Of a stretch of DNA of 64,000 nucleotides, positions 1 to 9,687 are shown one piece after another. The DNA is from Sagittula sp. P11 (GTDB lineage: Bacteria > Pseudomonadota > Alphaproteobacteria > Rhodobacterales > Rhodobacteraceae), in the NCBI RefSeq assembly GCF_002814095.1, contig NZ_CP021914.1:62001-126000 (forward strand), read 5' to 3'. The notes under the pieces are model-generated. The model saw nothing but the letters and a program-made list of their open reading frames with translations, was not told the DNA's origin and made no database searches. Both the position numbers and the translations under genes were made by a program. Every line of letters starts with the position of its first letter. Position 1 is the stretch's first letter.

Positions 1-960
1 CCAGCCCGGTCCCATGGCGCGCGCGGCGGGTACCGCTTCGGCACAGGCGTCTTCGGCCAGTGGGCATCGGGTGCGGAAGGGGCAGCCCGACGGCGGGTTG
101 GCGGGGCTTGGCAGTTCCCCCGGCAGGATACGGGGCGCGCCGCCCTGCGTGCGGGGTTTCATGCTGGGCGTCGCGGTCAGCAGCGCGCGGGTGTACGGAT
201 GTGCCGGGCTGGCAAACACCTGATCGGCGGGGCCTTCCTCGACGATGCGGCCAAGGTACATGACCACGATCCGCGTGCAGAGATGGCGCACCACGTGCAG
301 GTCATGGCTGATGAACAGCATCGCCAGGTCCAGTTCGTCACGCAGGTCCATCAGCAGGTTGACCACCTGCGCCTGGATCGACACGTCGAGGGCGGAGACG
401 GGTTCATCCGCGACGATGAAATCCGGCCGGGTCGACAGCGCACGCGCCACGGCAATCCGCTGGCGCTGGCCGCCGGAAAAGGCATGCGGGCGGCGGGCGG
501 CGGCCTCCTGCGGGAGACCGACGAGATCGAGCAGCCGGTGCAATTCCGCCTCGACCTCGCCCGAGGGTACGAGGCGGTGGATGCGCAGCCCGTCGGTGAT
601 CTGTGCGCCGATGGTGCGGCGCGGATCAAGCGAACCGAAGGGGTCCTGGAACACCATCTGCATGCGCCGCGAGAGCCGCCTCTTCTCTGCTGCCGAGAGG
701 CCGGACAGGTCGCGCCCGTCGAAGGAGACGCTGCCCTCCGTCGGGCGATCCAGTCCCATCATCATGCGGCCCAGCGTGGACTTGCCGCAGCCGCTTTCGC
801 CCACAACGCCCACCGTTTCGCCGGGCGCCAGTGTCAATGACACGTCACGCACCGCCCAGACATCGCGGCTCCGGCCGAGGATACCCTGCCGGCTGGGGAA
901 GTTCCGGGAGAGCCCATTTGCCTCTACCAGAGGGGCGGGTTTGGCTGCCGTGTCGAACAT
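1..960 (-). CDS. Dipeptide/oligopeptide ABC transporter ATPase (DppF/OppF-like), 3' end outside window
   Basis: Cytoplasmic ATPase that would power import of a peptide-like or hydantoin-related substrate. The frame is open for 320 codons from ATG at 960 to the window edge, so the C-terminus is missing. Walker A GESGCGKS lies at residues 54-61, a FSGGQRQR signature and a Walker B VADEP follow, and the Cys-containing oligo_HPY tail typical of OppF/DppF (PSGCPFRTRCPL) is nearly complete, so few residues are lost. The ATG shares its A with the TGA of the upstream permease-ATPase fusion (TGATG), which indicates translational coupling. It is the last visible gene of the operon starting at 9062. Confidence 0.9.
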   Translation of the reverse strand, partial: MFDTAAKPAPLVEANGLSRNFPSRQGILGRSRDVWAVRDVSLTLAPGETVGVVGESGCGKSTLGRMMMGLDRPTEGSVSFDGRDLSGLSAAEKRRLSRRMQMVFQDPFGSLDPRRTIGAQITDGLRIHRLVPSGEVEAELHRLLDLVGLPQEAAARRPHAFSGGQRQRIAVARALSTRPDFIVADEPVSALDVSIQAQVVNLLMDLRDELDLAMLFISHDLHVVRHLCTRIVVMYLGRIVEEGPADQVFASPAHPYTRALLTATPSMKPRTQGGAPRILPGELPSPANPPSGCPFRTRCPLAEDACAEAVPAARAMGPGW

Positions 961-2819
961 CAGCAGACCTCCTTCCAGCGGATGCAGCGCGTGATGCGAC
1001 CGTCGTCGATGCGGCTGGCCTCCGGCGCGCGGCCCTTGCACTGCGGGGCGGCATGGTCGCAGCGCGGTGCAAAGCGGCAGCCTTCCGGCATGGCGAAGGG
1101 CGGCGGGACGCTGCCGGGAATGGCGCGCAGCCGCTCCGCCCCGCCCTCGGGGACAGAGGCGATCAGCGCGGCGGTGTAGGGGTGCTTGGGATCGGCGAAG
1201 ACTTCGGCCACCGGGCCGGTTTCGACCACTTCGCCCGCGTACATCACGACCACCCGGTCGGCCAGTTCCGAGACCACGGCAAGGTCGTGGGTCACGAAGA
1301 TCAGGCCCATCTCCGGCGTATCGGCCTTGAGCGTGCGGAACAGGTCGAGGATCTGCGCCTGGATCGTAGGGTCGAGCGCGGTTGTCGGTTCGTCCGCCAC
1401 CAGAAGGCGCGGGGTGTTCGCCACGGCCAGTGCGATCATGGCGCGCTGCCGCTGGCCGCCGGACAGTTCGTGCGGATAGGCGCGGCGGCGGCGTTCGGGA
1501 TCGGGAATGCCGACATGGCGCAACAGCTCGACCACGCGGGTCTGAACCTTGGCTTCGTCCGTGATGCCCCCGGCGCGCAGCGCCTCCGCCAGTTGGTCGC
1601 CGACCCGGTGCACCGGGTTCAGCGCGGCAGAGGCATCCTGGAAGACCATCGACACCTCGGGGCCGCGCAGGTTGCGGAAGCCTTCTTCGTCGAGGTCTGC
1701 GAGGTTCACCACCTCTCCATCGCGGGTCCGGTAGAGCATCTCGCCCGCCGTCACGCGCAGCTGGTCGGGCAGCAAACCCAGCAGCGCCAGACTGGTAAGC
1801 GTCTTGCCAGAGCCGCTTTCGCCGACCAGTGCCACCGTCTCGCCCGGCATCACGGTCAGGCCTGCGCGGCGCACGAGGTCGACCTTCGGATTGTGGCCAA
1901 CCGAAATCGCCAGATCGCGGATCTCGACCAGCGGGCCGCTCTCGGCCTGCGCCACGGGTTTAACAGCGCGTCGCCGTGCCCTGGCGCGCATCCACAGCGC
2001 TCCACCACGGGTGACCTCGCGCGGGTCCAGCGCCTCCTGCAGGCGGTCGCAGAGCAGGTTGAAGGTCAGGATCGTGCCCGCCAATGCAAGCGACGGCCAG
2101 ACCAGCAGCATCGGGGCCTGTTCCATCGCGCCGCGCGCGGAGCGGATCATCAGACCCCAGGACGGCGTCGGCGGCACGACGCCGAGGCCGAGGAAACTGA
2201 GCCCGCTTTCGATCACCATGGCCGAGGCCACCACCAGCGACATCTGCACAAGGAGCGGCGGCATGACGTTTGGCAGGATGGTCCGGCCGAGGATGGTCAG
2301 CGGATAGGCCCCCATCGACCGTTGCGCGGTGACGTAATCCAGCCCGCGCACCTGCAGCGTGGCGGCATAGACGACGCGGGCATAGTTCGGTGTATAGAGC
2401 AGCGTCAGGGCAAGGATCAGCGGCCATGTCCCGGCGCCGAGAATGGTGACGACCAGCAGCGCGAGCAGGAGCGGCGGCAGGCACAGCAGGATCTCTGCGG
2501 CGCGGACGGTCAGCACTTCGACGAAACCGCGGAAGTAGCCGCCGAGCAGGCCCAGCACCGTGCCGATGATCGCCGCTGCCAGCGCAGAACCCACGGCAAT
2601 GAAGAGCGAGGCGCGCCCGCCCCAGATCAGCCGCGCCAGCACGTCTCGACCGAAGTCGTCCTGTCCCAGCCAGTGCGCGGCGGAAGGACCGGCAAAGCGG
2701 TTGGGGATGTCCATGGCGCGCACGTCCTGTAACGGCAGGACCGGCGCCAGCAGCAGCACGGCCACCAGTACGGCGATGATGCCGCCCGGCAGCAGCAGCT
2801 TGCGGGTTGCGCGGTTCAT
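960..2819 (-). CDS. Fused dipeptide ABC permease (DppC-like) and ATPase (DppD-like)
   Basis: A single 619-residue frame joins two normally separate importer subunits. Residues 1-285 are a DppC-type inner-membrane permease: an N-terminal membrane segment near 8-30, the LGQDDFGRDV motif at 51-60, and several further membrane segments. Residues 297-619 are a DppD-type ATPase with Walker A GESGSGKT at 333-340, signature LSGGQRQR from 452, Walker B LLVADEP around 472-478 and an oligo_HPY tail (CRFAPRCDHA). The joint at 275-297 is a short Arg-rich linker on the cytoplasmic side, which suits a functional fusion. The gene overlaps the DppB-like gene by 4 bp (ATGA). Such fusions occur in proteobacterial peptide importers, so it is unusual rather than unique. 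Confidence 0.9.
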   Translation of the reverse strand: MNRATRKLLLPGGIIAVLVAVLLLAPVLPLQDVRAMDIPNRFAGPSAAHWLGQDDFGRDVLARLIWGGRASLFIAVGSALAAAIIGTVLGLLGGYFRGFVEVLTVRAAEILLCLPPLLLALLVVTILGAGTWPLILALTLLYTPNYARVVYAATLQVRGLDYVTAQRSMGAYPLTILGRTILPNVMPPLLVQMSLVVASAMVIESGLSFLGLGVVPPTPSWGLMIRSARGAMEQAPMLLVWPSLALAGTILTFNLLCDRLQEALDPREVTRGGALWMRARARRRAVKPVAQAESGPLVEIRDLAISVGHNPKVDLVRRAGLTVMPGETVALVGESGSGKTLTSLALLGLLPDQLRVTAGEMLYRTRDGEVVNLADLDEEGFRNLRGPEVSMVFQDASAALNPVHRVGDQLAEALRAGGITDEAKVQTRVVELLRHVGIPDPERRRRAYPHELSGGQRQRAMIALAVANTPRLLVADEPTTALDPTIQAQILDLFRTLKADTPEMGLIFVTHDLAVVSELADRVVVMYAGEVVETGPVAEVFADPKHPYTAALIASVPEGGAERLRAIPGSVPPPFAMPEGCRFAPRCDHAAPQCKGRAPEASRIDDGRITRCIRWKEVC

Positions 2820-3775
2820 GACGTCACCAGCGAGATGCGCGGGTCGAGCATGGCGTTCACCACGTCCACCACGAGATTGAGAAAGACGAAGAGCACCGAG
2901 ATGGTCATGACGATGCCCACAACCTCCGGGTAGTCGCGCGCGTCTACCGCGGCGACGAGGTAGCCCGACAGCCCGGGCCAGTTGAACACGAATTCCACAA
3001 GGACTGTGCCGCCGATCAGCGTGCCCATCTCCAGCCCCAGGACCGTGAGCACCGGGATCAGCGCGTTGCGCACCACATGGCGGCGCAGGATCGTGTTGCG
3101 GGCCAGCCCCTTGGCGCGGGCGGTGCGGACGTGGTCGCGTTCCAGCACCTCAATCACCGAGGCGCGAGTCATGCGGGTGATCACGGCCCAGAGGCTCAGC
3201 GCCACGGTGCCGGCGGGGAGGATCAACAGCTTGAGGTGCTGCACGGGATCTTCCGAGAAGGGCACGAAGCCGCCCGCCGGCAGCCATTTCAGTTCCTGCG
3301 CGAAGATCAGGATGACGACCGAACCGACGACGAAAACCGGCGTCGACAGCGCCGCCGAAGACAGGAGAGAGACGAACCCGTCCACCTTGCCGCCGGACCG
3401 GATCGCCGCCCAGGTGCCAAGCGGCACCCCGGCAAGACTGGCCAGAAGGGCTGCCGTCGCGATCACCTCCAGCGTGCGGGGCAGGCGGGTGGCGATCTGC
3501 TCCATCACCGGCGCGCCGTCGCGGAACGACGCGCCGAGATCGCCGGACAGGACGCCCCCGAGATGGTCCAGATACTGCTGCCACAGCGGGGCGTTCAGCC
3601 CCATCTTCTCGCGCAGGGCGGCCACCGCCTGTGGGTCGGCGGCCATGCTGCCCTGGCTCAGAAGCAATTCCGCCGGATCGCCGGGGATCAGGTGCAGCAA
3701 GAGGAAGACCAGCGTCACCACCACCCAGACGAGGAAGATGGCGACAAGGCTGCGGTATGCGATGTATCGGACCAT
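2816..3775 (-). CDS. Dipeptide-type ABC transporter permease (DppB-like)
   Basis: Inner-membrane permease of 319 residues, the usual length for DppB/OppB. It begins MVRYIAYRSLVAIFLVWVVV with an N-terminal membrane helix, followed by the HLIPGDPAELLL motif of the family, about six membrane segments, and the cytoplasmic EAA-like loop containing RTARAKGLA near residues 217-225. It should pair with the permease half of the next gene, which it overlaps by 4 bp. The binding-protein gene ends 10 bp upstream. The substrate cannot be read from the permease; the operon context suggests a hydantoin, oxoproline or peptide. Confidence 0.92.
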   Translation of the reverse strand: MVRYIAYRSLVAIFLVWVVVTLVFLLLHLIPGDPAELLLSQGSMAADPQAVAALREKMGLNAPLWQQYLDHLGGVLSGDLGASFRDGAPVMEQIATRLPRTLEVIATAALLASLAGVPLGTWAAIRSGGKVDGFVSLLSSAALSTPVFVVGSVVILIFAQELKWLPAGGFVPFSEDPVQHLKLLILPAGTVALSLWAVITRMTRASVIEVLERDHVRTARAKGLARNTILRRHVVRNALIPVLTVLGLEMGTLIGGTVLVEFVFNWPGLSGYLVAAVDARDYPEVVGIVMTISVLFVFLNLVVDVVNAMLDPRISLVTS

Positions 3776-3785
3776 TGGGGTACGT

Positions 3786-5318
3786 TCAGCCCAGCATCGT
3801 TTCTTCCAGCGTGATGCCGGAATAGAAGGTCAGCTGTCCCGGCAGGTTGGAGAAGCCGGTGACGTTTTCCTTCATGCCGTAGCCCTGCGCGCGCCATGCG
3901 AGACCCACCAGTGGAACCGTGTCGATGGCCACCTGCTCCAGCTCGCGGTAGATCGCCTTGCGCTCGTCGGTGTCGAAGGTCGCGCGGCCCTTGGCGAACA
4001 GATCGGTGATCTCGGGCGTCGGCATGTCGTAGCTGCGCACGAAGGACGGGGGCAGGGAGCCGTCGAGCACGTTGACCAGACCGTCGGGATCGTTGTTGTC
4101 GGCGGTGGTGCCCATGACGGCGAGGTCATACTGACCCTCGTTGCCCTTCTTCACCCGGCTGGTCCATTCCGGCAGGTCGAGCTGTACGTTGATGCCCACC
4201 ATCGACAGGTAGGCCTGGCAGACCTCGGCGGTCGACTGGTGCATGCCGTATTGCGCTGTCGAGAGCATGGTGCAGGTGAAGCCGTCCGGGTAGCCCGCCT
4301 CGGCGAGCAGAGCCTTCGCCTTTTCCGGGTCATAGGACCAGGCGTCGGCCAGGTCTGGGTTGAAAAACTCCGATCCTTCGGCGATCGGCAAGTGGTTCAG
4401 CGCGCCGCCGCGGTTGTAGAAGGCCGCCGCCACGATGTCTTCGCGCTTGATGGCATGGGCCACGGCCTGCCGGACCTTGGGATTGTCGAAGGGCGCCTTG
4501 CCGCCGTTGAAGGTCAGGTACATGAAGGGGCCGTCGGTCACGTCGAGCTTCAGCGCCTCGTTCTCCTCGACCTGCGCCATGGCCTGCCAGGGGACATATT
4601 CGGCTAGATCGACATCGCCCGCCTCGAGCGCTGCGACGCGCAGGTTCTCGTCGGCGTAGACGATGGCCTCTACCCCGGCGAGCTTGGGCAGACCTTCCTT
4701 GTAGTAGCCGTCGAAGGCCTTGAGGCTCAGCGACACGCCACGTTCGACGCTGTCGAGCGTGAAGGGGCCGGCGCCGATCTCGGTCTCCGGGCTTTCGCCT
4801 GCCTTTATGATCGGCATGTGGTAATGCGCGAACCAGCCGGGCAGGACTGCCAGCGGTTCGGAGGTGTGCATCTTCACCGTGCGCGCATCGGGCGTCTCGA
4901 CCTTGGTGATGAGCGCCATCTGGCCCTGACGGAAGGCAGCGCTGTCGGGCTTTGCCACCTCGGCGACTGTGTAGGCGACGTCCTCGGAGGTCACCGGAGA
5001 GCCGTCATGCCACTGCGCCTCGCGCAGGGTGAAGGTCCAGACACCGGCGTCGTCCACTGACCAGTCTTCTGCCAACTCGCCGCGCAGCATCCCGTCGGGG
5101 CCGTAGCTGAGCAGCCCGCGGTGCATCATCAGCTTGATGGTGCCCGCTGCCGTTCCGGCGGACGTCCAGGCCGCAAGGCTGGGCGGGAAGGTCGACAGGG
5201 CAAAGCGCAGCGTGCCGCCCTCCTGCGCCATCAGAGCCCGGGGGCCGAGAAAGCCGAGTGCACCGGCACCAGCGAGGGTCGTGGCGAGAAAGCCGCGGCG
5301 GTTCAGATCGTTGGTCAT
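3786..5318 (-). CDS. ABC transporter substrate-binding protein, family 5, Tat-exported
   Basis: Periplasmic ligand-binding component (510 aa) of the importer, SBP_bac_5/DppA class. The N-terminus carries a twin-arginine signal (NRRGFLATTLAGAGALGFLG, residues 6-25), so it is predicted to be exported folded through Tat. Family features include WTFTLREAQWHDGSPVTSEDVAYT near 93-116 and KVRQAVAHAIKREDIV near 280-295. The start is supported by AAGGAG 6 nt before the ATG. It lies 67 bp downstream of the hydantoinase B gene on the same strand, so the importer probably brings in the substrate of HyuAB. Confidence 0.92.
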   Translation of the reverse strand: MTNDLNRRGFLATTLAGAGALGFLGPRALMAQEGGTLRFALSTFPPSLAAWTSAGTAAGTIKLMMHRGLLSYGPDGMLRGELAEDWSVDDAGVWTFTLREAQWHDGSPVTSEDVAYTVAEVAKPDSAAFRQGQMALITKVETPDARTVKMHTSEPLAVLPGWFAHYHMPIIKAGESPETEIGAGPFTLDSVERGVSLSLKAFDGYYKEGLPKLAGVEAIVYADENLRVAALEAGDVDLAEYVPWQAMAQVEENEALKLDVTDGPFMYLTFNGGKAPFDNPKVRQAVAHAIKREDIVAAAFYNRGGALNHLPIAEGSEFFNPDLADAWSYDPEKAKALLAEAGYPDGFTCTMLSTAQYGMHQSTAEVCQAYLSMVGINVQLDLPEWTSRVKKGNEGQYDLAVMGTTADNNDPDGLVNVLDGSLPPSFVRSYDMPTPEITDLFAKGRATFDTDERKAIYRELEQVAIDTVPLVGLAWRAQGYGMKENVTGFSNLPGQLTFYSGITLEETMLG

Positions 5319-5385
5319 CTAAGTCTCCTTGTCGGTTGAGGCAGGCTCTTGACGGCCTTTCGGTTTTGTCTTCGGAAAGATGGGT

Positions 5386-6966
5386 TCACTCGGCCGCGAC
5401 GCGGCGTTCCTCCGGGCGGCCGTAACCGCCGCCCCCGGGGGTGACGACCTCCAGCCATTCGCCCTTGCGCAGGGTGCCCTGGCCACGGTCGAAGGGCGCG
5501 GTGCCCGGGCCGGTGGCATAGCTGCCGTGGCCGCCTTCGCCGCCGCCGTCCAGCCCCCACGAGCGTGAGAGGTTGCGCGAGATGTCGACCCGGACGAGGC
5601 AGTCCTCGGTGGCGCGGTAGACCCGCCGCAGCCCCATGCCGCCGCGCTGCCGCCCGGCGCCTTCGGAGCCGTCGACCAGTTCGTAGCGTTCCAGGATCAG
5701 CGGGTATTCCACTTCCAGCGCCTCGACCGGCAGGTTCGACGTGTTGGTGGCGTGTACGTGAATGCCGTCCAGCCCGTCGGCATCCGGGCGTGCGCCGCCG
5801 CCGCCGCCGATGGTTTCGAGGTAAACCCAGTAGGTGCCTTGTTCCGGCCCGCTCTGGCGCGTTCCGGAGAACAGCGCCACTGTGCAGGTCGAGTTGGTGC
5901 AGGCCGACACTCGCGCCGGGGCCGCCTGCGCCAGTGCGCCGAGGATCAGGTCGGCGACGCGCTGGCAGGTCTGCACCCGCCCGTTGACCGCCGCGGGATG
6001 CGCGCAGTTGAGGATCGAGCCCTCCGGCGCCGTCACCGATATCGGTCGCGCCAGCCCGGCGTTGGGCAGGACCGAGGGGTCGACCACCGATTTGACGATG
6101 TAATAGACCGTGGCCAGAAGCGCGGTGCGGGTCATGTTGATGCCCGCGCGCACCTGCGGCGGCGCCTCGAAGGAAAGGCTGATGTCCTCGCCCGCTATCG
6201 TCACCGTCACCGCCAGCGGGATCGGGTCGTCGAAATCTAGGTTGTCGAAAACGTCCTCGAACCGCCAGCTTCCGTCCGGCAGCGCGGCGATGCCCGCGCG
6301 CATCTTGCGCTCCGCGTAGTCCAGCAGCGCCTGACCCGAGCCCAGCACCGTGTCGGCACCGTACCGGTCGCAAAGTTCCTGAAACCGCTGCACGCCGACC
6401 CGGTTCGCGGCCATCTGGGCGCGCAGGTCCGACAGGCGTTCCCGCGGCACCTGGCAGTTCAGAAGGATCAGGTTCTGCACGTCTTCCTGCAGCACGCCCT
6501 CGCGGTAGAGCCGGATCGGCGGAATCCGCAGCCCTTCCTGATAGATGTGGGCGTGCGCGCGATCGACGAAATCAGAATGATGCGCGAGGTTGACGGTCCA
6601 GGCCACCAGCGTCCCGCCGTGGAAGATCGGCTCCGCCAGCACGATGTCGGGCAGGTGCGTGCCGCCGCCCTGATAGGCGTCGTTGCCGACGAACACGTCT
6701 CCGGGGCGGATGTCCTTCGCATCGTGCAGCTTCAGCACCATCGGGATGAAGTCCAGGAAACTGCCCAGATGCACCGGGATATGTTCGGCCTGGCAGAGCG
6801 TTCGGCCCTCGACATCGAAAAGCGCGGTGGAGCAGTCCCGCCGCTCCTTGATGTTGGTCGAATAGGAGGCGCGGACCAGCGCCTCGCCGGTTTCCTCCAC
6901 GATGGAGGAGAGGGCGGCGCCGATGACCTCGACGGTGATCGGGTCGAGAGCCGGGGTCTGTGTCAT
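5386..6966 (-). CDS. Hydantoinase B/oxoprolinase family protein (HyuB-like)
   Basis: Subunit B of an ATP-dependent N-methylhydantoinase or 5-oxoprolinase type amidohydrolase, cytoplasmic. The start is set at MTQTPALDPITVEVIG because the ATG overlaps the TGA of hyuA (ATGA) and conserved sequence begins there; an upstream in-frame extension to 7146 has no family character. At 526 residues the length is normal. Family motifs seen are EETGEALVRASYSTNIKERRDCS, GDVFVGNDAYQGGGTHLPD and a C-terminal glycine-rich GGGGARPDADGLDG. It acts with HyuA; the true substrate (hydantoin, 5-oxoproline, caprolactam or acetophenone-like) is not decided by sequence. Confidence 0.9.
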   Translation of the reverse strand: MTQTPALDPITVEVIGAALSSIVEETGEALVRASYSTNIKERRDCSTALFDVEGRTLCQAEHIPVHLGSFLDFIPMVLKLHDAKDIRPGDVFVGNDAYQGGGTHLPDIVLAEPIFHGGTLVAWTVNLAHHSDFVDRAHAHIYQEGLRIPPIRLYREGVLQEDVQNLILLNCQVPRERLSDLRAQMAANRVGVQRFQELCDRYGADTVLGSGQALLDYAERKMRAGIAALPDGSWRFEDVFDNLDFDDPIPLAVTVTIAGEDISLSFEAPPQVRAGINMTRTALLATVYYIVKSVVDPSVLPNAGLARPISVTAPEGSILNCAHPAAVNGRVQTCQRVADLILGALAQAAPARVSACTNSTCTVALFSGTRQSGPEQGTYWVYLETIGGGGGARPDADGLDGIHVHATNTSNLPVEALEVEYPLILERYELVDGSEGAGRQRGGMGLRRVYRATEDCLVRVDISRNLSRSWGLDGGGEGGHGSYATGPGTAPFDRGQGTLRKGEWLEVVTPGGGGYGRPEERRVAAE

Positions 6967-9062
6967 TGGCCAAGCTCCAGGATCAGGTTTTCGGTTGCAT
7001 CGACATGGGCCGAAACGCCGGGGGGGATCAGCGTCGTGGTGTCCATCTGCTCGACAATGGCGGGACCGTCGAAGCGCATCCCCGGACGCAACCGTTCGCG
7101 GGCGTATAGCGTCGTTTCGGTAAAGCAGCCGGTCTCGGGATACCATGTCTGGCGCGCACCGATGATCGCGTGCCGGGCATCTTCCGGTCCGGGGGTGCTG
7201 CTGGCCAGCGTGGCCTTTTCCACCTGTCCCACGGCCTCGGCGCGGAAGGTGACGCAGAAGATGCGTTCATCCTCGACCGCGAAGCCGTAAAGCCGCTTGT
7301 GCGCCTCGGTGAAGCCCGCGCGAAGAGCCTTCAGCGTTTCTTCGGTGACCGGCCCTTCGGGCAGTTCGACGGACAGTTCGTAGTTCTGGCCTTCGTAGCG
7401 CATGTCGACACGGCGTGTGAGGCCGCGCTTGTCGGCTTCGATCTCTTCTGATCGGAACCAGTCTTCCGCCTCGGCGGTGACCTGCGCGACCGCATCGCCG
7501 ATCTCTACCAGCATCGCCGAGTCGAGCGGCATCAGCCGGGTCAGCGGGAATTCGGCGCGCAGATCGGTCAGAAGCAGCCCCATGGCGCAGAGGGTGCCGG
7601 GCGTACGGGGGATGATGACTCGCGGCATCCCCAGCTCCTGCGCCAGTCGCACCGCGTGCAGCGGCCCCGCGCCGCCGAAAGCCATCAGCGCATAGGCGCG
7701 GGGGTCGTGCCCGCGCTGCACGGAAATTACCCGGATCGCCTTGGCCATGTTCGCCGTCACGACCGAGATGATGCCCTGCGCCGTTGCCATGGTGTCCATG
7801 CCCAGCCGTTCGGCCATGCGGTCGATGGCGGCCAGGGCGAGGTCGCGTCGCACCTCCATCCGGCCGCCCAGCAGATGCGTCGGGTTCAGCACCTGCAGCA
7901 CGATGTTGGCATCGGTGACGGTGGGATCCTCGCCGCCGCGCCCGTAGCAGACCGGCCCGGGATCGGCGCCCGCGCTTTCCGGGCCGACCTTCAGGAGCCC
8001 GCCGGAGTCGATCCGTGCGATGGAACCGCCGCCGGCGCCGACGGTGTGGATGTCCAGCATCGGCGCCTTGATCGGGTAGCCGTGCACCTGCGCCTCGTTG
8101 GTGCGCGCGCATTGTCCGCCTGCCATCAGCGCCACGTCAGAGGACGTCCCGCCCATGTCGAAGGTGATGATGTCGGCCTCGCCCGCAGCCTGGCCGATCA
8201 CCTGTGCCGCCACCACGCCGGTGGAGGGGCCGGAGAGGACCGCGCGCACCGGTGTCTCGGCCGCGACCTCGAAGCGAACCACCCCGCCGTTCGACTGCGT
8301 CAGATGTGGCGGGACCGGCAGGCCGAGGTTCTCCAGCCGCGGGGTCAGGCGGTGGATGTAGCGCTGCATGATCGGGCCGAGATAGGCGTTGACCGTGGCG
8401 GTGGACAGCCGCTCGAACTCGCGGAATTCCGGGGCGATCTCGTGGCTGGCACACAGAAAGACGTCCGGCAGCTCCTTTTCGAGGATCTCACGGGCGCGCT
8501 TTTCATGCGCGGGGTTCACGAAGGCGTAGAGGAAACAGATGGCCACTGCCTCCACCCCGGCCGCGCGCAGACCTTGGGCGGCGGTGCGTACTGCGTCTTC
8601 GTCCAGCGCCATGTCGACCGTACCGTCGTGCAACAGCCGTTCCGGGACCTCGAAGCGCAGCGCGCGGGGCACCAGGGTCTGCGGCTTTTCCGCGAAGATG
8701 TCATAGAGGTCGGGGCGCTTCTGGCGTCCGATTTCCAGTAGGTCGCGGAAGCCTGCGGTGGTCAGCAGTCCGACGCGCGCGCCGCGATGGGTGATCAGCG
8801 CGTTGGTGGCAACGGTGGTGCCGTGACCCAGGTAGGCGACGGCCGCGGCAGGATCATCGGTGGCCCCGGCGCATTCGCGCATGCCTTCCTCGACGCCCTG
8901 TGCAATGCCGCGCGAGGGATCGTCCGGCGTGGACGAGACCTTCCAGACTTCCATCCGTCCCGAGGTCTCGTCGAAGAGGCAGACATCGGTGAAGGTCCCG
9001 CCGGAGTCGACCCCGACGCGCCAGCGGGCCTGTCCGGGTTCTGTGTTCGTGAGGTCCTTCAT
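6963..9062 (-). CDS. Hydantoinase A/oxoprolinase family protein (HyuA-like)
   Basis: ATP-dependent subunit A of a hydantoinase/5-oxoprolinase (699 aa), first gene of the leftward operon. The N-terminus WRVGVDSGGTFTDVCLFDE is the actin-like nucleotide-binding motif of the family. DIITFDMGGTSSDVALM near 290-310 is the second phosphate motif, and HTVGAGGGSIARID follows. The C-terminal domain with MRYEGQNYEL is also typical. Together with HyuB it should open a cyclic amide with ATP hydrolysis. The ATG at 9062 lies next to a 625-bp non-coding region that must hold the operon promoter. Confidence 0.9.
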   Translation of the reverse strand: MKDLTNTEPGQARWRVGVDSGGTFTDVCLFDETSGRMEVWKVSSTPDDPSRGIAQGVEEGMRECAGATDDPAAAVAYLGHGTTVATNALITHRGARVGLLTTAGFRDLLEIGRQKRPDLYDIFAEKPQTLVPRALRFEVPERLLHDGTVDMALDEDAVRTAAQGLRAAGVEAVAICFLYAFVNPAHEKRAREILEKELPDVFLCASHEIAPEFREFERLSTATVNAYLGPIMQRYIHRLTPRLENLGLPVPPHLTQSNGGVVRFEVAAETPVRAVLSGPSTGVVAAQVIGQAAGEADIITFDMGGTSSDVALMAGGQCARTNEAQVHGYPIKAPMLDIHTVGAGGGSIARIDSGGLLKVGPESAGADPGPVCYGRGGEDPTVTDANIVLQVLNPTHLLGGRMEVRRDLALAAIDRMAERLGMDTMATAQGIISVVTANMAKAIRVISVQRGHDPRAYALMAFGGAGPLHAVRLAQELGMPRVIIPRTPGTLCAMGLLLTDLRAEFPLTRLMPLDSAMLVEIGDAVAQVTAEAEDWFRSEEIEADKRGLTRRVDMRYEGQNYELSVELPEGPVTEETLKALRAGFTEAHKRLYGFAVEDERIFCVTFRAEAVGQVEKATLASSTPGPEDARHAIIGARQTWYPETGCFTETTLYARERLRPGMRFDGPAIVEQMDTTTLIPPGVSAHVDATENLILELGQ

Positions 9063-9687
9063 CGCTCGGCTTTTCCTGTTGTTCCCGTGCGGCGGCGGTC
9101 CCTTGGGACGTGACCGCGCTTTCGGTCATCGGACACGCAGGTTCCGGGTCACGTCCAATCCAAAACTTTTTTGACAGCCAAGAATTTTTCTATCGGCCGA
9201 TGCGGGCGGGCATCTCATCGCCGCTTCAAGTTGCTGAAACATATGACAAATGACAATCATGCATCTCGGTTCGCCGGACCAGCCTATGGCGCTTGCCGTC
9301 ACAATCCCGTCTGACGCCAAGATGTAAATACGTGCGTGTCGGGCGGGCTTTCCAATTGTGGACCGCGAGCCAAAAGGCGCGGAATCGAGGGATGGAGGGG
9401 TGCGTGTGCCCGCTGGCGGACAGCGACGACCGCAGCAAAATCCAAGATCGTCGAGGGTTGGGTTGCGCGCGTTTCCGAGACTGGCATCGCAGTTCCGGAT
9501 GGGCCGAGGAAAGCGATCCGTGTCGCCGTCCCGGCACTGGTCCCATGCGTCCCAGGCCGTTGCGTCCAAATCCTGAACGTCGCCTGCAACACTTCTATGT
9601 CAGCGTAGGCTCTGTGCGACAGCGCACTTGTCGTGGTGAACCGATCAGTTTACTTGCGACGCACATTCGAACCGCGAAAGAGTTAGC
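9063..9687. other. Non-coding divergent intergenic region between hyuA operon and RND operon
   Basis: This 625-bp stretch separates two divergently read operons and should contain both promoters. It is less GC-rich than its neighbours, with T- and A-runs around 9160-9195. Open frames on either strand (for example about 100-150 codons within 9126-9592) overlap one another, have no recognisable domain and no good ribosome-binding site, so no gene is called. No clear operator or terminator was found. Confidence 0.5.

Noticed and set aside
9126-9592. Overlapping 97- to 147-codon frames on both strands between hyuA and the RND adaptor
   Set aside because: They overlap in several frames, have no recognised motif, and lie where two divergent promoters are expected.
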